From the NCBI GenBank assembly GCA_005281725.1, contig SSBO01000012.1, positions 23,845,012 through 23,909,011 on the forward strand: a DNA stretch of 64,000 bases, in the 5' to 3' direction. This document shows positions 10,185-19,942 of the stretch, one piece after another; position 1 is the stretch's first letter; each line of letters begins with the position of its first letter. Source of the stretch: Wuchereria bancrofti (Eukaryota > Nematoda > Chromadorea > Rhabditida > Onchocercidae). The notes under the pieces were generated by a model. That model made no database searches and was not told where the DNA came from. It saw nothing but the letters and a program-made list of their open reading frames with translations. The position numbers were made by a program, and so were the translations under genes.

Positions 10185-11483
10185 GTGGATACATTTACTG
10201 GAAGTGGATACATAAACAAACATACTAATCGTCAGCGTGGTAATAACCTCAACAAAATGCTAACACAGAGCACATGCTGTTCCGTTCAGAATGAGGATCA
10301 AACTACCATTACACCTATTAATAGTGATATTCCAGAGATTGATCGATTCTGGAAATTAGAATTCATAGGAATACAAGAACAACCTAATCTACAGGATGAC
10401 GAACAGGTTTTAGAGAGGTTCAAAGAAAATATCACAAAAAACAATGGTAGATACCAAGTTGCTTGGCCATGGAAAGAATCCAGAATCAAATTAAACGACA
10501 ATTTCGGATTGTGTCTTGGTCGCCTAAGATCTTTAAGTAAACGACTTCAGAACGATGAACGTTTACTTCTCAAATATGACGAAGCGATTAGTGAACAGTT
10601 ACAATCTGGCATTATCGAGAAAGTATGTCCAGAGATGGACCAGGTTGGTATTATTCACTATTTACCTCATCATGAAGTCATAACTCCAAATAAGGCTACA
10701 ACCAAAATTAGAATTGTGTATGATGCATCTTCACGCCAAAAAGGAGAAAAGAGTCTGAATGATGTATTATACCGAGGACCCATAACTCTTCCCGATTTAG
10801 TAGGAGTACTGCTTCGTTTCCGAATGATGGAAATTGTGATAGTAGCAGACATTGAGAAAGCCTTTTTACAATTGGAGTTACTACCAATAGAAAGAAATTG
10901 CACACGATTCCTTTGGTTAAAGGATATAAAGGGACAAGTAACAGAAGATAATATTGAACATTATCGATTTAAACGAGTCCCATTTGGAGTAATATCTTCA
11001 CCATTTTTATTATCGGCTACACTTAACTATCATTTGGAAAACTGCGACAATGAACTCGCTAACGAGATCAGAAAAAATCTTTATGTCGACAACATTATAG
11101 TATCAACCAAGTGTATCGATGAGGCTCTACTCAAATATCAAGAAATGAAAAACGATGCCTCAATGAATGTTAGAGAATTCTTATCAAACAACAAAGAATT
11201 CAATTCTAAGATTCCCAAACAACATCGAGCAGAAACAAACGAGTTTAAAAGGATTCTTGGTATCAATTGGAACCCAGATGAAGACATAATTCAAACAACC
11301 CTAAAACCTTGGAAGGATCAAGTACCAACAAAAAGAACAATATTACAATTCCTAGCTTCTCAATACGATCGCTTAGGATTCCTAGCTCCATGTACAATGC
11401 CTATCAAATTATTTCTTCTAAACCTTTGGAAATTCAGAAAGAAGAAACATAGGATAAAACAGCAATATCGAAGGATACAATGA
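10185..11483 (+). pseudogene. BEL/Pao reverse transcriptase domain (432-residue frame)
   Basis: The longest intact retroelement frame in the window. It has [33 protein letters not shown], the palm motif [29 protein letters not shown] and the second catalytic box, which reads YVDN rather than YVDD. It continues through KRTILQF and [10 protein letters not shown] and is cut off near 11430, after which the frame ends in unrelated basic residues. RNase H and integrase are deleted. Whether YVDN is a family variant or a disabling change cannot be judged without an alignment. Confidence 0.85.
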
Positions 11484-11571
11484 ACAAGAGGAACCATAGC
11501 TCAACGAACTAGAAGTGCAACAAAACAACAAAAAACTCCCACCCAAATCATCTAACTTTCTAGGTCGGGAG

Positions 11572-12084
11572 TGTCGCGAATTTCAATATCGCGAAGCTAA
11601 AAAATGTTAATACTGCTTAATATAGCAATCCATTATAATTTTCTTTGCAATGCATCGCACTCATTTAGTTGATCTTTGATCTTATAACAATCATATGCTA
11701 TGAGCATCCACCATTTAATGTTTATTGTAACCATAGTTGCCACCCAGTGTAAGTTCTTTGTGATATCCATGCAATCCCTTGCATTGTAACTATTGTTCAT
11801 TGTAACTTATTGTTCAAGTAACTCATTATCATGTCTAAACGATTTCTTCCTTGTAAAAATGTCTGATTATAAACCACTCCCACATCTTAATATATGTAAT
11901 GCATCAGTTTTGTTGGATCTATCAAGATTGTACGGTTGCTTCTGTTAATAAAGGATTATTCTCTTCCTCTGTTACCCCACATACTTACATCTACATTCAA
12001 CGAATCTTCCTGCAATCAACCACCTCTCCCGAGATAATAAATTAAATTATCAAATCTTCCAAGAGAAATTTTGCTTCCACAACA
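11572..12084 (+). repeat. 3' LTR, divergent in its U3-like part
   Basis: Runs from TGTCGCGAA to TTCCACAACA, 513 bp, preceded by a purine-rich tract (AGGTCGGGAG). The first 40 and last 150 bases agree with the 5' LTR, but the central 300 bases do not align by eye. This suggests recombination between two LTR subfamilies or joining of two elements. Confidence 0.8.
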
Positions 12085-12980
12085 ATGTTTGAGGTTAATT
12101 TAGGTTGGCTTATTCGTATTATACATTCTAATGGTGCTTCTATGTTTTTTTTATTTGTTTATTTTCTTTAAGGGTTTAATTTATGGTAGTTATCGTCTTT
12201 CTTGGGTATAAATGAGTGGTGTTGTTATGTATCTATTTTTAATAGGTATTGCTTTTACTGGTTATGTTTTGATTTGAGGTCAGATATTGAGCTGCTGTTG
12301 TGATTACTAGTTTGATAACTTCGGTTCCTTATTTGGGTAAGTATTTAGTTTGGTGAATTTGAGGTAGTTTTAGTGTTTGTGAGAATACTTTAAAATTTTT
12401 TTATTCTATTCATTTTATTTTTCCTTGATTGTTATTGGTTTTGGTTGTTTTTCATTTATTTTTTTTACATTTTACCGGTTCTAGGTCTAGTTTATATTGT
12501 CATGGTGATTATGATAAGATTCATTTTTTTCCTAGTTTTTGGTTTAAGGATGGGTTGGATATTTTTTTTTTTTTTTTTTGATTTTATTTAGTTTATGTTT
12601 TTCTTTTAGAGAGATAATAGTTTATGTAAGTGATCCTATAATTTTTGTTGAATCTGATTCTATGGCTAGTCCAGCCCATGTTGTGCCTGAATGATATTTT
12701 TTATTTGCTTTTACTATTTTACGTTCCGTTCCTAATAAATTATTTGGTGTTATTTTGATGTTTGGTTCTATTTTTGTTTTGTTAAGTTTTATTTGGTTTA
12801 ATAATTATCAAGTTATGATGAATAATGTTTTGTTTTTTTTTCTATGTGTTTTGTTTGAATTTTTTTTTGGTTAACTTGGGCTGGTCACTATCCTACTGAT
12901 TATCCTTTATTTTAATTTAATTTGTACTGTTTTTTATTTTGTTTTTGTTTTTCTTATATGTTTGGTAAATTTTTTAAATC
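12085..12980 (+). pseudogene. cob: Cytochrome b (cob) numt fragment
   Basis: Translating with mitochondrial code and frame changes gives [20 protein letters not shown], then WLSGVV-like, [29 protein letters not shown] and SPAHVVPEWYFLFAFTILRS, all cytochrome b landmarks. The first roughly 70 residues are missing because the copy starts at the LTR. Frame breaks occur near 12165, 12275 (a few bases lost between GQM and WAA) and 12560 (T homopolymer). Not functional. Confidence 0.9.
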
Positions 12981-12993
12981 ATAAGTTATTTGG

Positions 12994-13049
12994 TTATATT
13001 TTTAGTATAATAAGTATAATAAATTTAGGATTTATAGTAAAAAGTATAA
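12994..13049 (+). tRNA. trnL1: Mitochondrial tRNA-Leu(UAG), numt copy
   Basis: TTATATT (12994-13000) pairs with AGTATAA (13043-13049), enclosing an anticodon loop with TAG at about 13026. About 56 nt and lacking a T arm, as in nematode mitochondrial tRNAs. Lies between cob and cox3. Confidence 0.65.
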
Positions 13050-13078
13050 TTTTTTAAAAATTTCGTAAGTATCATAAA

Positions 13079-13835
13079 ATGGAATTTAGTTACTATCCTA
13101 TTATGTTTGGTTTTGGTGTGTTAGGAATTGATGTTTGATTAGTTTTATTTATAAGTATGGTAATGTTTTATTCTTTTTTTATTTGTTTTTTGTATCTTTT
13201 ATATGTTTCTTTTTTGTGAATAAAGGATGTTTTTTTGGAGGATGTTAGTGGACAGTATTCTTTCTATGATTACCGGATATTTAACCAAGGATTTCGTTTG
13301 TTTTTGTTTAGTGAATTAACTTTGTTTTTTTTCTATTTTTTGGACATTTCTGGGCTCTTCTTTGTGTCCTTTAACTTGGTTAGGAGGAGTTTGATCTCCT
13401 GTCGTATTTTATCTCCTGATTATCTTGGTATTAACGGTATAGCTAGTTTGTTTTTAATAATAAATAGTCAGGTTTTGAAGTATTCTTGTCGTTATTTATG
13501 TTTAAATATAAATAAATGTGGAAATTTATTATTATTATTATGTATTTTTATTGGTGGATTTTTTTTTTTGTGTTTTCAGTTTTTTAAGTATAGTGATCAT
13601 TGTTTTGTTATGAATGATAGGATTTATGGTAGAGTTTTCTATATTGGCACTGGTTTACACGGAAGTCATGTATTTATTGGTGTTTTTTTTTCTTATCATT
13701 GATTTTTTTCGTGTTAAGTTATATAATTTTAATTGATATCATACTCAAGCACATGATATGTCTATTGATTATTGACGTTTTTTGGAATGGATGTGAGGAA
13801 TTATATTTTGTTTATTATATGTTTGAGGTTTTTAA
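13079..13835 (+). pseudogene. cox3: Cytochrome c oxidase subunit III (cox3) numt copy
   Basis: Starts ATG GAA TTT and keeps cox3 features: MKDVFLEDVSGQY near residue 50, FRLFLFSELTLFF, YIGTGLHGSHVFIG and, after a frame change, WYHTQAHDMSIDYWRFLEWMW to a TAA at 13833. One extra T in the run near 13683-13690 shifts the frame. Otherwise nearly full length (about 252 residues), so this part of the transfer is fairly young. Confidence 0.92.
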
Positions 13836-13844
13836 TTTTTCTTT

Positions 13845-14225
13845 ATAAGATGCTTGTTTTATTTTGCATTTTTTTGTTTAATTATCCAACCGACGTTATT
13901 ACAAATAAAATAAAAGTAACTTAGTATTAACGTGTATATATTATAAAGTTATATTTGATTTTCAATCATAAGATTTTTATGCACTTTGGCTTTTTAGTAT
14001 AATAAGTATATTCGTTTTAAGCATGGCTGGTTTTAAGCTATGAGAATTTAAAGTATAATTTTTGTATAACTAATTGTTGATTAGTGGGTTTAATAATTCT
14101 TAAATGTGATAGGATAATTTAAGTCTGTGAGATTCATATTTTCGAGATTTTACCATGTTTAAAGGATTATTTTAAATTTAGAATTTTTGACTCTTAATCA
14201 AAAGGTTTATTCTTTAGGTATTTTT
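13845..14225 (+). tRNA. Mitochondrial tRNA cluster (likely Ala, Leu2, Asn, Met, Lys), numt copy
   Basis: Between cox3 and nad4L, anticodon-like loops appear in order: TGC near 13878 (Ala), a TAA-containing loop near 14012 (Leu UUR, weak), GTT near 14085 (Asn), CAT near 14142 (Met) and TTT near 14185 (Lys). An extra TTC loop near 13965 could be Glu or chance. The order Ala-Leu2-Asn-Met-Lys is what I recall for filarial mtDNA. Individual ends cannot be fixed by eye, and the usual AT-rich control region is not evident. Confidence 0.5.
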
Positions 14226-14470
14226 GTTTTTTGTATTTTGTGTTTAAGTATAATTATTTAATTTTCGTTTTGCTTGGTATTGAGTTTTTGTTTTTTTCGT
14301 TGCTTGTTTATTACACTTTTTTTTAATTCTATTATTTTCTTTTATTTTTTATGTTTTGGGCTTATGTCTGGGGTTGTTGGTCTGGTAATTTTTTTTTAGT
14401 ATTAAGAGTTTTGGTGTTGATAAAGTGATGTTTTATTTTTTATAATATTAAGTTTGATTTTGGTTTTGGT
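14226..14470 (+). pseudogene. nad4L: NADH dehydrogenase subunit 4L (nad4L) numt remnant
   Basis: Short T-rich frame with shifts; IFVLLGIEFLFFSLLVYYTFF is recognisable in the middle. Position between the Lys tRNA and rrnS supports the call. Frameshifts near 14260, 14320 and 14390. Confidence 0.6.
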
Positions 14471-14803
14471 TGTATTAAGATAATATTAGTTATTTTTAGT
14501 TTATTTAATGTATAATTTTTTGTCAACTGATAGTTTTTTAATTGTTTTATAAGTGTTCCAGAATAATCAGCTATACATTTTAATTTTTAACTCTATTTAT
14601 TATTATGTCTTTTTTTTATTTATTGTCTTTATGTTATTTTTGTAAAATGTTTTAGCTTTTTTATTTTTTAAATAGACATTTAAAATTTGGTTTCTGAACT
14701 GGATTAGTATCCAGGTAATCAAAGTTTGTTAATTCGGGAGTAAAGTTTTGTTTAAACCGAAAAAATATTGACTGACTTTAGATTTTTCTTTTTGGAACAT
14801 ACG
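14471..14803 (+). rRNA. rrnS: Mitochondrial small-subunit rRNA (rrnS), 5' part, numt copy
   Basis: Contains TGTTCCAGAATAATCAGCTA (near 14546) and CTGGATTAGTATCCAGGTAA (about 14698), conserved nematode 12S motifs, then AACCGAAAAAATATTGACTG near 14757. Interrupted at 14803 by an LTR insertion; resumes at 15527. Confidence 0.85.
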
Positions 14804-15302
14804 TGTCGTGAACGACGAAACCTTTAAATTATTATATCGAAATTAACAAATTTCTCTTATCCAATTCCTAATCTAATTTACATTTATAAAATTCTTCTTC
14901 TCACGCTGGATGACTCAATTTCCGAATATATTTACATTTGTAATTAATTAACGTCTAAACCCTTAAGTCATGCTAATCCATTTCCTGTTTTCTCACGCAC
15001 TAAAGCTAATTTTGTTAACAATCTTGTTTTTTCATCCATGAGAAATTCTTCCATCTAATTTCCATTCGTCAAATCAATCTTATATATAAACCAACCAATC
15101 CTCCCATAACCATCATTTACTTTATGTTTCTGGGTGGTTTTGGGATGCGTCTAATACTTTATAATTTTGTATTATTTTTATATTATTTATATAGTTTACG
15201 CGTTTGTTAAACTGTGTAGCATCCGTACGATATGTATAATGCGCTATTATTTGTTTTATGTTAAATAAAGGTTTAATTACCCAAGTTTGAGGTTTCACGA
15301 CA
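14804..15302 (+). repeat. LTR of the numt insertion (about 499 bp)
   Basis: Differs from the TGTCGCG LTRs except at the very ends (TGTCG and CACGACA), so it is probably another BEL/Pao subfamily. A related copy in reverse orientation follows the gap at 32015. Confidence 0.75.
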
Positions 15303-15426
15303 AAAATATTTTTGGTGCCCGAGGTGAGGTCAGGTATGTCGACAAAAATATTTTTGGTGCCCGAGGTGAGGTCAGGTATGTCGACAAAAATATTTTTGGT
15401 GCCCGAGGTGAGGTCAGGTATGTCGG
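15301..15426 (+). repeat. Three tandem 42-bp units each containing a primer-binding-like site
   Basis: Each unit runs from CAAAAATATTTTTGG through TGGTGCCCGAGGTGAGG to TATGTCGA. TGGTGCCCGAGGTGAGG begins TGG and has the look of a site complementary to a tRNA 3' end. The period of 42 is a multiple of three, so both strands stay open here; these frames are not genes. Confidence 0.85.
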
Positions 15427-15526
15427 CAAAAATATTTTTGTCGTGAAACCTCAAACTTGGATAATTAAATCTTTATTTAACATAAAACAAATAATAGCGC
15501 ATTATACATATCGTACGGATGCTACA
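15427..15526 (-). repeat. Inverted 100-bp copy of the LTR end (partner 15215-15314)
   Basis: Reverse complement of 15215-15314 with only a few mismatches. The right arm ends exactly at the target duplication. The left-arm start (TGTAGC) may mark the start of R. Confidence 0.85.
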
Positions 15527-15531
15527 ATACG

Positions 15532-15765
15532 TATGGCGAGTCCTCTTTTTTGGTGAATTTTGTTGGCACATGTATGATTGTTTAGCTTTTATTTTTTTTT
15601 TAAATTTTTTTGGATCATTTTTTATTTTTTGAAATTGGAAAGGAAAGTAATTTTTTTTATATGTTAATGAATTTAATAAATAAAGTGATACAAACCATCC
15701 GTCAATAGCCTATAGGGGCGTAAGTTGTAGTATGGTAGAGGTAAGGAAACTTGTCTCTATTTTTT
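15532..15765 (+). rRNA. rrnS: Mitochondrial rrnS, 3' part, numt copy
   Basis: Continues the small rRNA after the insertion. AAAGTGATACAAACCATCCG (about 15683) and GGTAGAGGTAAGGAAACTTG (about 15735) resemble the conserved 3' end of nematode 12S. Followed by tRNA-Tyr. Confidence 0.8.
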
Positions 15766-15812
15766 AAAGTGTTAGTTTATAATAGAATAAAGAATTGTAA
15801 ATTCTTTGGATT
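15766..15812 (+). tRNA. trnY: Mitochondrial tRNA-Tyr(GUA), numt copy
   Basis: GTTAGTTTATAATAGAATAA then an anticodon stem-loop AAGAATTGTAAATTCTT with GTA. Located between rrnS and nad1 as in spirurid mtDNA. Ends approximate. Confidence 0.65.
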
Positions 15813-16505
15813 TTGCTTTGTTTGTGTTTTATTATATTGGTATTTTTATTATAATTATTTTTATTTTGCAGGCTATTGCTTTTTTGTTTTGTTGGAGCGT
15901 CATTTTTTCAGGTAGATCTCAATGTCGTATTGGACCTAATAAGGTTGGTTATTCTGGAGTTTTAAAATTATTAAAAAAGGAACAACTTATTTTTTATTTT
16001 TCTTCTTGATTATCTTTTTTATTAATATCTATTTGTGGTTTTATTTTAATAATTTTTTTTTTTGATTTACTTTACCTTATTTTTTTAATTTTATGTCTTT
16101 TGATTATTCTGGTATTTTTTTTTTTGTTTTGTTTAATGGGTGTTTCTGTGTATTTTATTATGTTGTTTGGGATTTTTAGAGGTGGTAAGTACTCTCTTAT
16201 TGGTGGTTTGCGAGTTTGTGCTCAGAGTTATTGTTATGAGATTGCTTTTTTTGGTGTATTTACTTGTTTTTTTTTTGTTGTTTAATAAGAGATTATATTT
16301 ATTTTCTAGTTTTTGTTTATTTTTTTTTATTTTTTTTACCTTTTTTTGTTTAGTTTTAATTGATGTACATCGTGTTCCATTTGGCTTTTCTGAATGTGAG
16401 AGAGAGTTGCTGAGGAGATTTAATGTTGAGTATTCTAAAGTTGATTTTGCTTCTTTGTTTTTAGATGAGTACGGTAATTTGTTATATTTTAATTGTTTAA
16501 GTTAG
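15806..16505 (+). pseudogene. nad1: NADH dehydrogenase subunit 1 (nad1) numt, 3'-truncated
   Basis: Begins near a TTG-type start and encodes GRSQCRIGPNKVGYSGVLK, YSLIGGLRVCAQSYCYEIAF and, in a second frame, VDVHR-like IDVHRVPFGFSECERELL and VDFASLFLDEYGNLL, all nad1 signatures. A frameshift near 16250 and TGA-as-Trp codons prevent nuclear expression. The C-terminus is cut at about 16505, where the chemoreceptor duplicon begins. Confidence 0.9.
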
Positions 16506-16880
16506 AACAAAGTTAAATTGTTCGATAGACAAATGAATTTATTCAAACAGATGTTTACAAGGACTGAACTGAAAATTAGGGTAAATTCTTTGATTGAAAA
16601 AAAAAGGAGGTAAAAGTAACAATATTTCCACGACATCCATTTTTCTTTTTTTTTTTTTTAAGTATTGGTTATGATAAGAATTGTATACCAAAAATAATTC
16701 TAATGAGAATGATATTAAATTAAAGAAAATATATACTATCAATTAGATTTGATGAGAGATGAGATTTTTAATTTCTTTTGAAATTTCCTTTATGTATCTT
16801 CTCAAATCTATTCAACTCATAATTTCCATCGTCTTTGTGCCTTCATTGCCGACACATTGTTAAGACATTCTTTTCAATTT

Positions 16881-19800
16881 TCAAGCATTCTTTCCTGCAG
16901 GTCTTTCGAAAATTGTCTGAAAAATTCAAATCATATTTTCAAAAATCTACTGTGAATCTATTTCATATATTCATAACAATGCATATAAGGTGGCTAATTT
17001 AAACTTTATTGCTAATTTAACCTTTCTTTAACAATTCTTATATCAACGATTCTTCCTAACATAGTTTCTAAAAAAAAAAAAAAAGGCAAAAGTGTTTTAA
17101 AATACATACAAAGTAGTGATTAGCTGCTTCATTGCCTTTTAATTCCATAGCTTTCCGGCAATTTTCCTGAACAGTTTTCTTGACATATTTTTCTGTCCAT
17201 ACTATAGCAATTGGTAAGGTTAGTGCATATAACGGAGTTTGTTGAGTACCTGAATTTCAGTGAAATTTTCTACATAATTCATAATCCGTAGGAATATTTT
17301 TTTAACTGATAGATAAGTTTATAATACATTTGCTTAATAAGCTGAACAGTTTATGCTACAATGATAATTTTTGAAAATTAAAATTCAGTAATGTTTCAAA
17401 CTGTCAATAATAAAATTACAGTTAGTAATAAAAGAAGCTGTTTGCAACATAAAACTTAAATCTTCAGTAAGCACAATAAACATTTAAATTATTTTTGTAT
17501 TCTTTAGCTTCTTCATTTCTCCCATAATTTGCAAACTTTTACAAAGTCATTTGGAACAAAACTCTTTTCTTTTGTTCACAGTTACTCTATTCGATAATGA
17601 ATGCATAATTATTGATAACACGTGAAACTATCAACGACACAACTGAATTGAATCTATGCTTGAAGAGCAGTAAATAAATGAATAAATTTTGATTCACTTA
17701 AATTACGTGCAGTGAGTGCTAAATTTTATATAAAGTTTTATTTTAAAATTCTGTGCGATAAGAAGTCTGACTTTCGTATAATTTTAATTTTATTCGAAAC
17801 ATTAGTTTTATTCTTTTACTATTAGCTTAATGTATTTTAATTTTAATTTTAATTCATTTATACACATTGGTCGATGGTTACGTTTTTATATTTTTTGTTT
17901 AAATTTGAAAAAAACTTGAATGACTAATACTGTTAGAAAAGGATGACAAACTTTCGAGATAAATAGCAAATTGTTTTGGAGAAAATTTGAAGTCGACAAC
18001 AAAGCACATAAACAGTGCGCCCAGGAAAATTGCCAGGAACGCAGAGTAAAATGCTACCATTGGTGATAAGGTCTGAAGGGAATTGATATTTTCCATGATT
18101 TGATAACGATGTGATAAGTTAACGTGAATTTTGCTTCGGTGAAATCTCTGAAATTTTGTGGCAATAGCTTTATAATAAATCCTTCATCAATTATAATTAC
18201 GATCAAATCATGGAAGTAATTAACCAAACGCGCAAAGAGCAACCAAAACGCTTACATAATCTAGTGCCAATTTCTTGAAAAGAATTTAAATTCAATTAAC
18301 ACTTAAATTAATCTGTCATTCACTTAATCTATTAGTGAATATATATGTAAATGGGAAATTAAAAAAAATAATCAATTAGATTGCCTTATTGATGCAAAAT
18401 AAAAGTGGAAGAGTTAAAGCAGAAATGAAATCGATGGTTGTATAAAAGCCAAAAACGATAGCAGATTTTAGTGCATTTCCTTCATTCGCCGTCGAACAGT
18501 AAACCACTTTTTTCGAATCGAACAAGTTGAAATTGCTAACAATAAAAAAGAAACTTCCAAAGCCAATTGCTAACTGAAATTGCAGAGCTTTTTTTCAGAT
18601 ATTATTAGCATCGCATGTTGCTGTTTCATATTATATGTTGAAGTGTTTTAAAGGTATCATCTGGCCATACGTAGAGAAGCGGCAATTTCCCTGTGACATT
18701 TCCAATCTTTGTTTTCGGTTATTCATTGATTCACTGGATTCTGCCTTTTAATTCATTACCAGGAATGAATTTAAAAGCAAGATAAGATGGACTGAATGAA
18801 TCAAACTGTTAGCAAAAGATTTGACTGAATATAGATACAGTTATTTTTATTTTTATTTTTTATATTTCCTAAAATGTTATGAAAATAATAAATTTAAATT
18901 CTTCTAACCTGTGCTATGAAAAGTATAACAGTGACACTTCTTCCAGATCTTTCGTATCTCGCAGAGAAATACGTCGCAAGAGCTCGTTCGATGACAACTG
19001 TCGGTATCGAGGCAGCATTTAGGAACAATGTCAAAGTAATCGGTGTTCGCATCATGAAACATTCCCATGGGAACGTCATATACCCACACGGATTAGTATA
19101 CGTCTTCTGATATGACACTAACACATACAAATGGGCAAATATTCTACAACAGAAAAATTTGTCACCAATATGAAAAGTTTGCATAAGAGATTGATTGATG
19201 ATATGATCAAAACAGTTTCCGAACGATCTTTATCTTTGCTATCTGTAATTTCCAGCGTATCGGATCATTCTGTATCGGTTTTGATCCTTTAAAATATTTA
19301 TGTCACTTTGTCAGCTTTTCTTCTTAACTTTGATATTTGATCTCAATGCTGAACGAAGTGCAATGAAAGGGATTCTCTTTCTTGCCTTTTTATTAAGTTT
19401 CATCCTACTGAAATGCTGCAATCACTGTTGTAAGCACCAATTTCTATAGAAATTTCATCTTGAAATGACTAAAAAGGCTTCTCAAAATTAGTACACTTTT
19501 TTCCGATACTTGAAACATTCGAATTGTGCGTCATTTGCTTGGTGACATGTATTTTATCAAATATTTCCTCTTTTTCGCTACTGTTTTTTGTTATTGTTTT
19601 GCTTTTTTCACTTATATTTGAATGATTTTTTTGTGCTTAATTTTTAGTTGTAACATTATTGTGTTACTGCCCGTAGGCGATAAAAAGGAAAATCATAAAT
19701 TTTAATTTTTCCGCACTTGAAAAACGAAGAAACAACCTTGCGGCACAATGAAGAATGAGCCATAACTGATGTGTGATAATCAAAATTCGAGTATTTCGAT

Positions 19801-19942
19801 GTAATAAAATGCGATTTGTTGTCTTAAACATTACCCATATTTCAACAACAATTGCTGTCGCTGATATGATAATCACAACAATGAGAATAGCGTTGAATAC
19901 AACATTATTAGCCAACTCACTTGCTTGCATACATAATTCCAT
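16881..19942 (-). CDS. Serpentine chemoreceptor, Sra/Srab-like 7TM (356 aa, apparently complete)
   Basis: Six exons on the minus strand: 19942-19668, 19143-18909, 18573-18385, 18147-17952, 17249-17110, 16916-16881. Phases agree throughout, giving 357 codons with stop, a normal size for nematode Sra/Srab receptors. Visible features are TM1 (AILIVVIIISATAIVVEIWV), TM2 (ILIITHQLWLILH), a TM3 region with NPCGYMTFPWECFMMRTP and VVIERALATYFSARY, a TM5-6 block ending LPLLFCINK, the loop LSHRYQIMENINSL and the TM7 end QQTPLYALTLPIAIVW. These are family hallmarks of membrane chemoreceptors, expected in sensory neurons. The third intron uses a GC donor. Its upstream region is shared with the copies at 29 and 34 kb. 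Ligand unknown. The last 12-codon exon is the least certain part. Confidence 0.82.

Larger units (their letters stand above)
7822..12084 (+). mobile_element. BEL/Pao retrotransposon with two LTRs and a pol deletion
   Basis: LTR (7822-8360), gag, protease, reverse transcriptase and LTR (11572-12084) lie in order. The end of pol is deleted: after reverse transcriptase the sequence passes to a short tail (SNFLGREC) resembling the end of the env-like frame of the first element, then the LTR. Frameshifts in gag and protease and loss of RNase H and integrase make it defective. The LTRs agree at their ends but not in their centres. The 5' flank is AACGG; the 3' flank is ATGTT, at the start of mitochondrial DNA, so there is no matching target duplication. 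Confidence 0.85.
14804..15526 (+). mobile_element. Aberrant LTR retroelement insertion in the numt rrnS, with ATACG target duplication
   Basis: ATACG occurs at 14799-14803 and 15527-15531. The insert is an LTR (14804-15302, TGTCGTGAACG to TTTCACGACA), a 42-bp unit with a primer-binding-like site repeated three times, and an inverted copy (15427-15526) of the last 100 bases of LTR plus leader. It carries no gag or pol. TG/CA termini and 5-bp duplication fit integrase-mediated insertion. Confidence 0.85.
12085..16505 (+). other. Nuclear mitochondrial DNA segment (numt)
   Basis: Very T-rich DNA whose frames make sense only with the invertebrate mitochondrial code (TGA as Trp) and repeated frame corrections. 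Order: cob (5'-truncated), tRNA-Leu, cox3, a tRNA cluster, nad4L, rrnS, tRNA-Tyr, nad1 (3'-truncated). It begins exactly where the retroelement LTR ends and stops at about 16505, where the chemoreceptor duplicon begins. Indels in cob, cox3, nad4L and nad1, and an LTR insertion in rrnS, show a decayed nuclear copy rather than functional mtDNA. Confidence 0.93.

Noticed and set aside
15122..15556. Overlapping ORFs on both strands with a repeated 14-residue unit
   Set aside because: They arise from the 42-bp primer-site tandem and the fold-back LTR. A repeat length divisible by three without stops keeps several frames open; there are no coding signals.
12085..16505. Functional mitochondrial genome segment or bacterial endosymbiont DNA
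   Set aside because: Frame breaks in cob, cox3, nad4L and nad1, an inserted LTR with target duplication, and nuclear sequence on both sides. The genes are mitochondrial, not bacterial.
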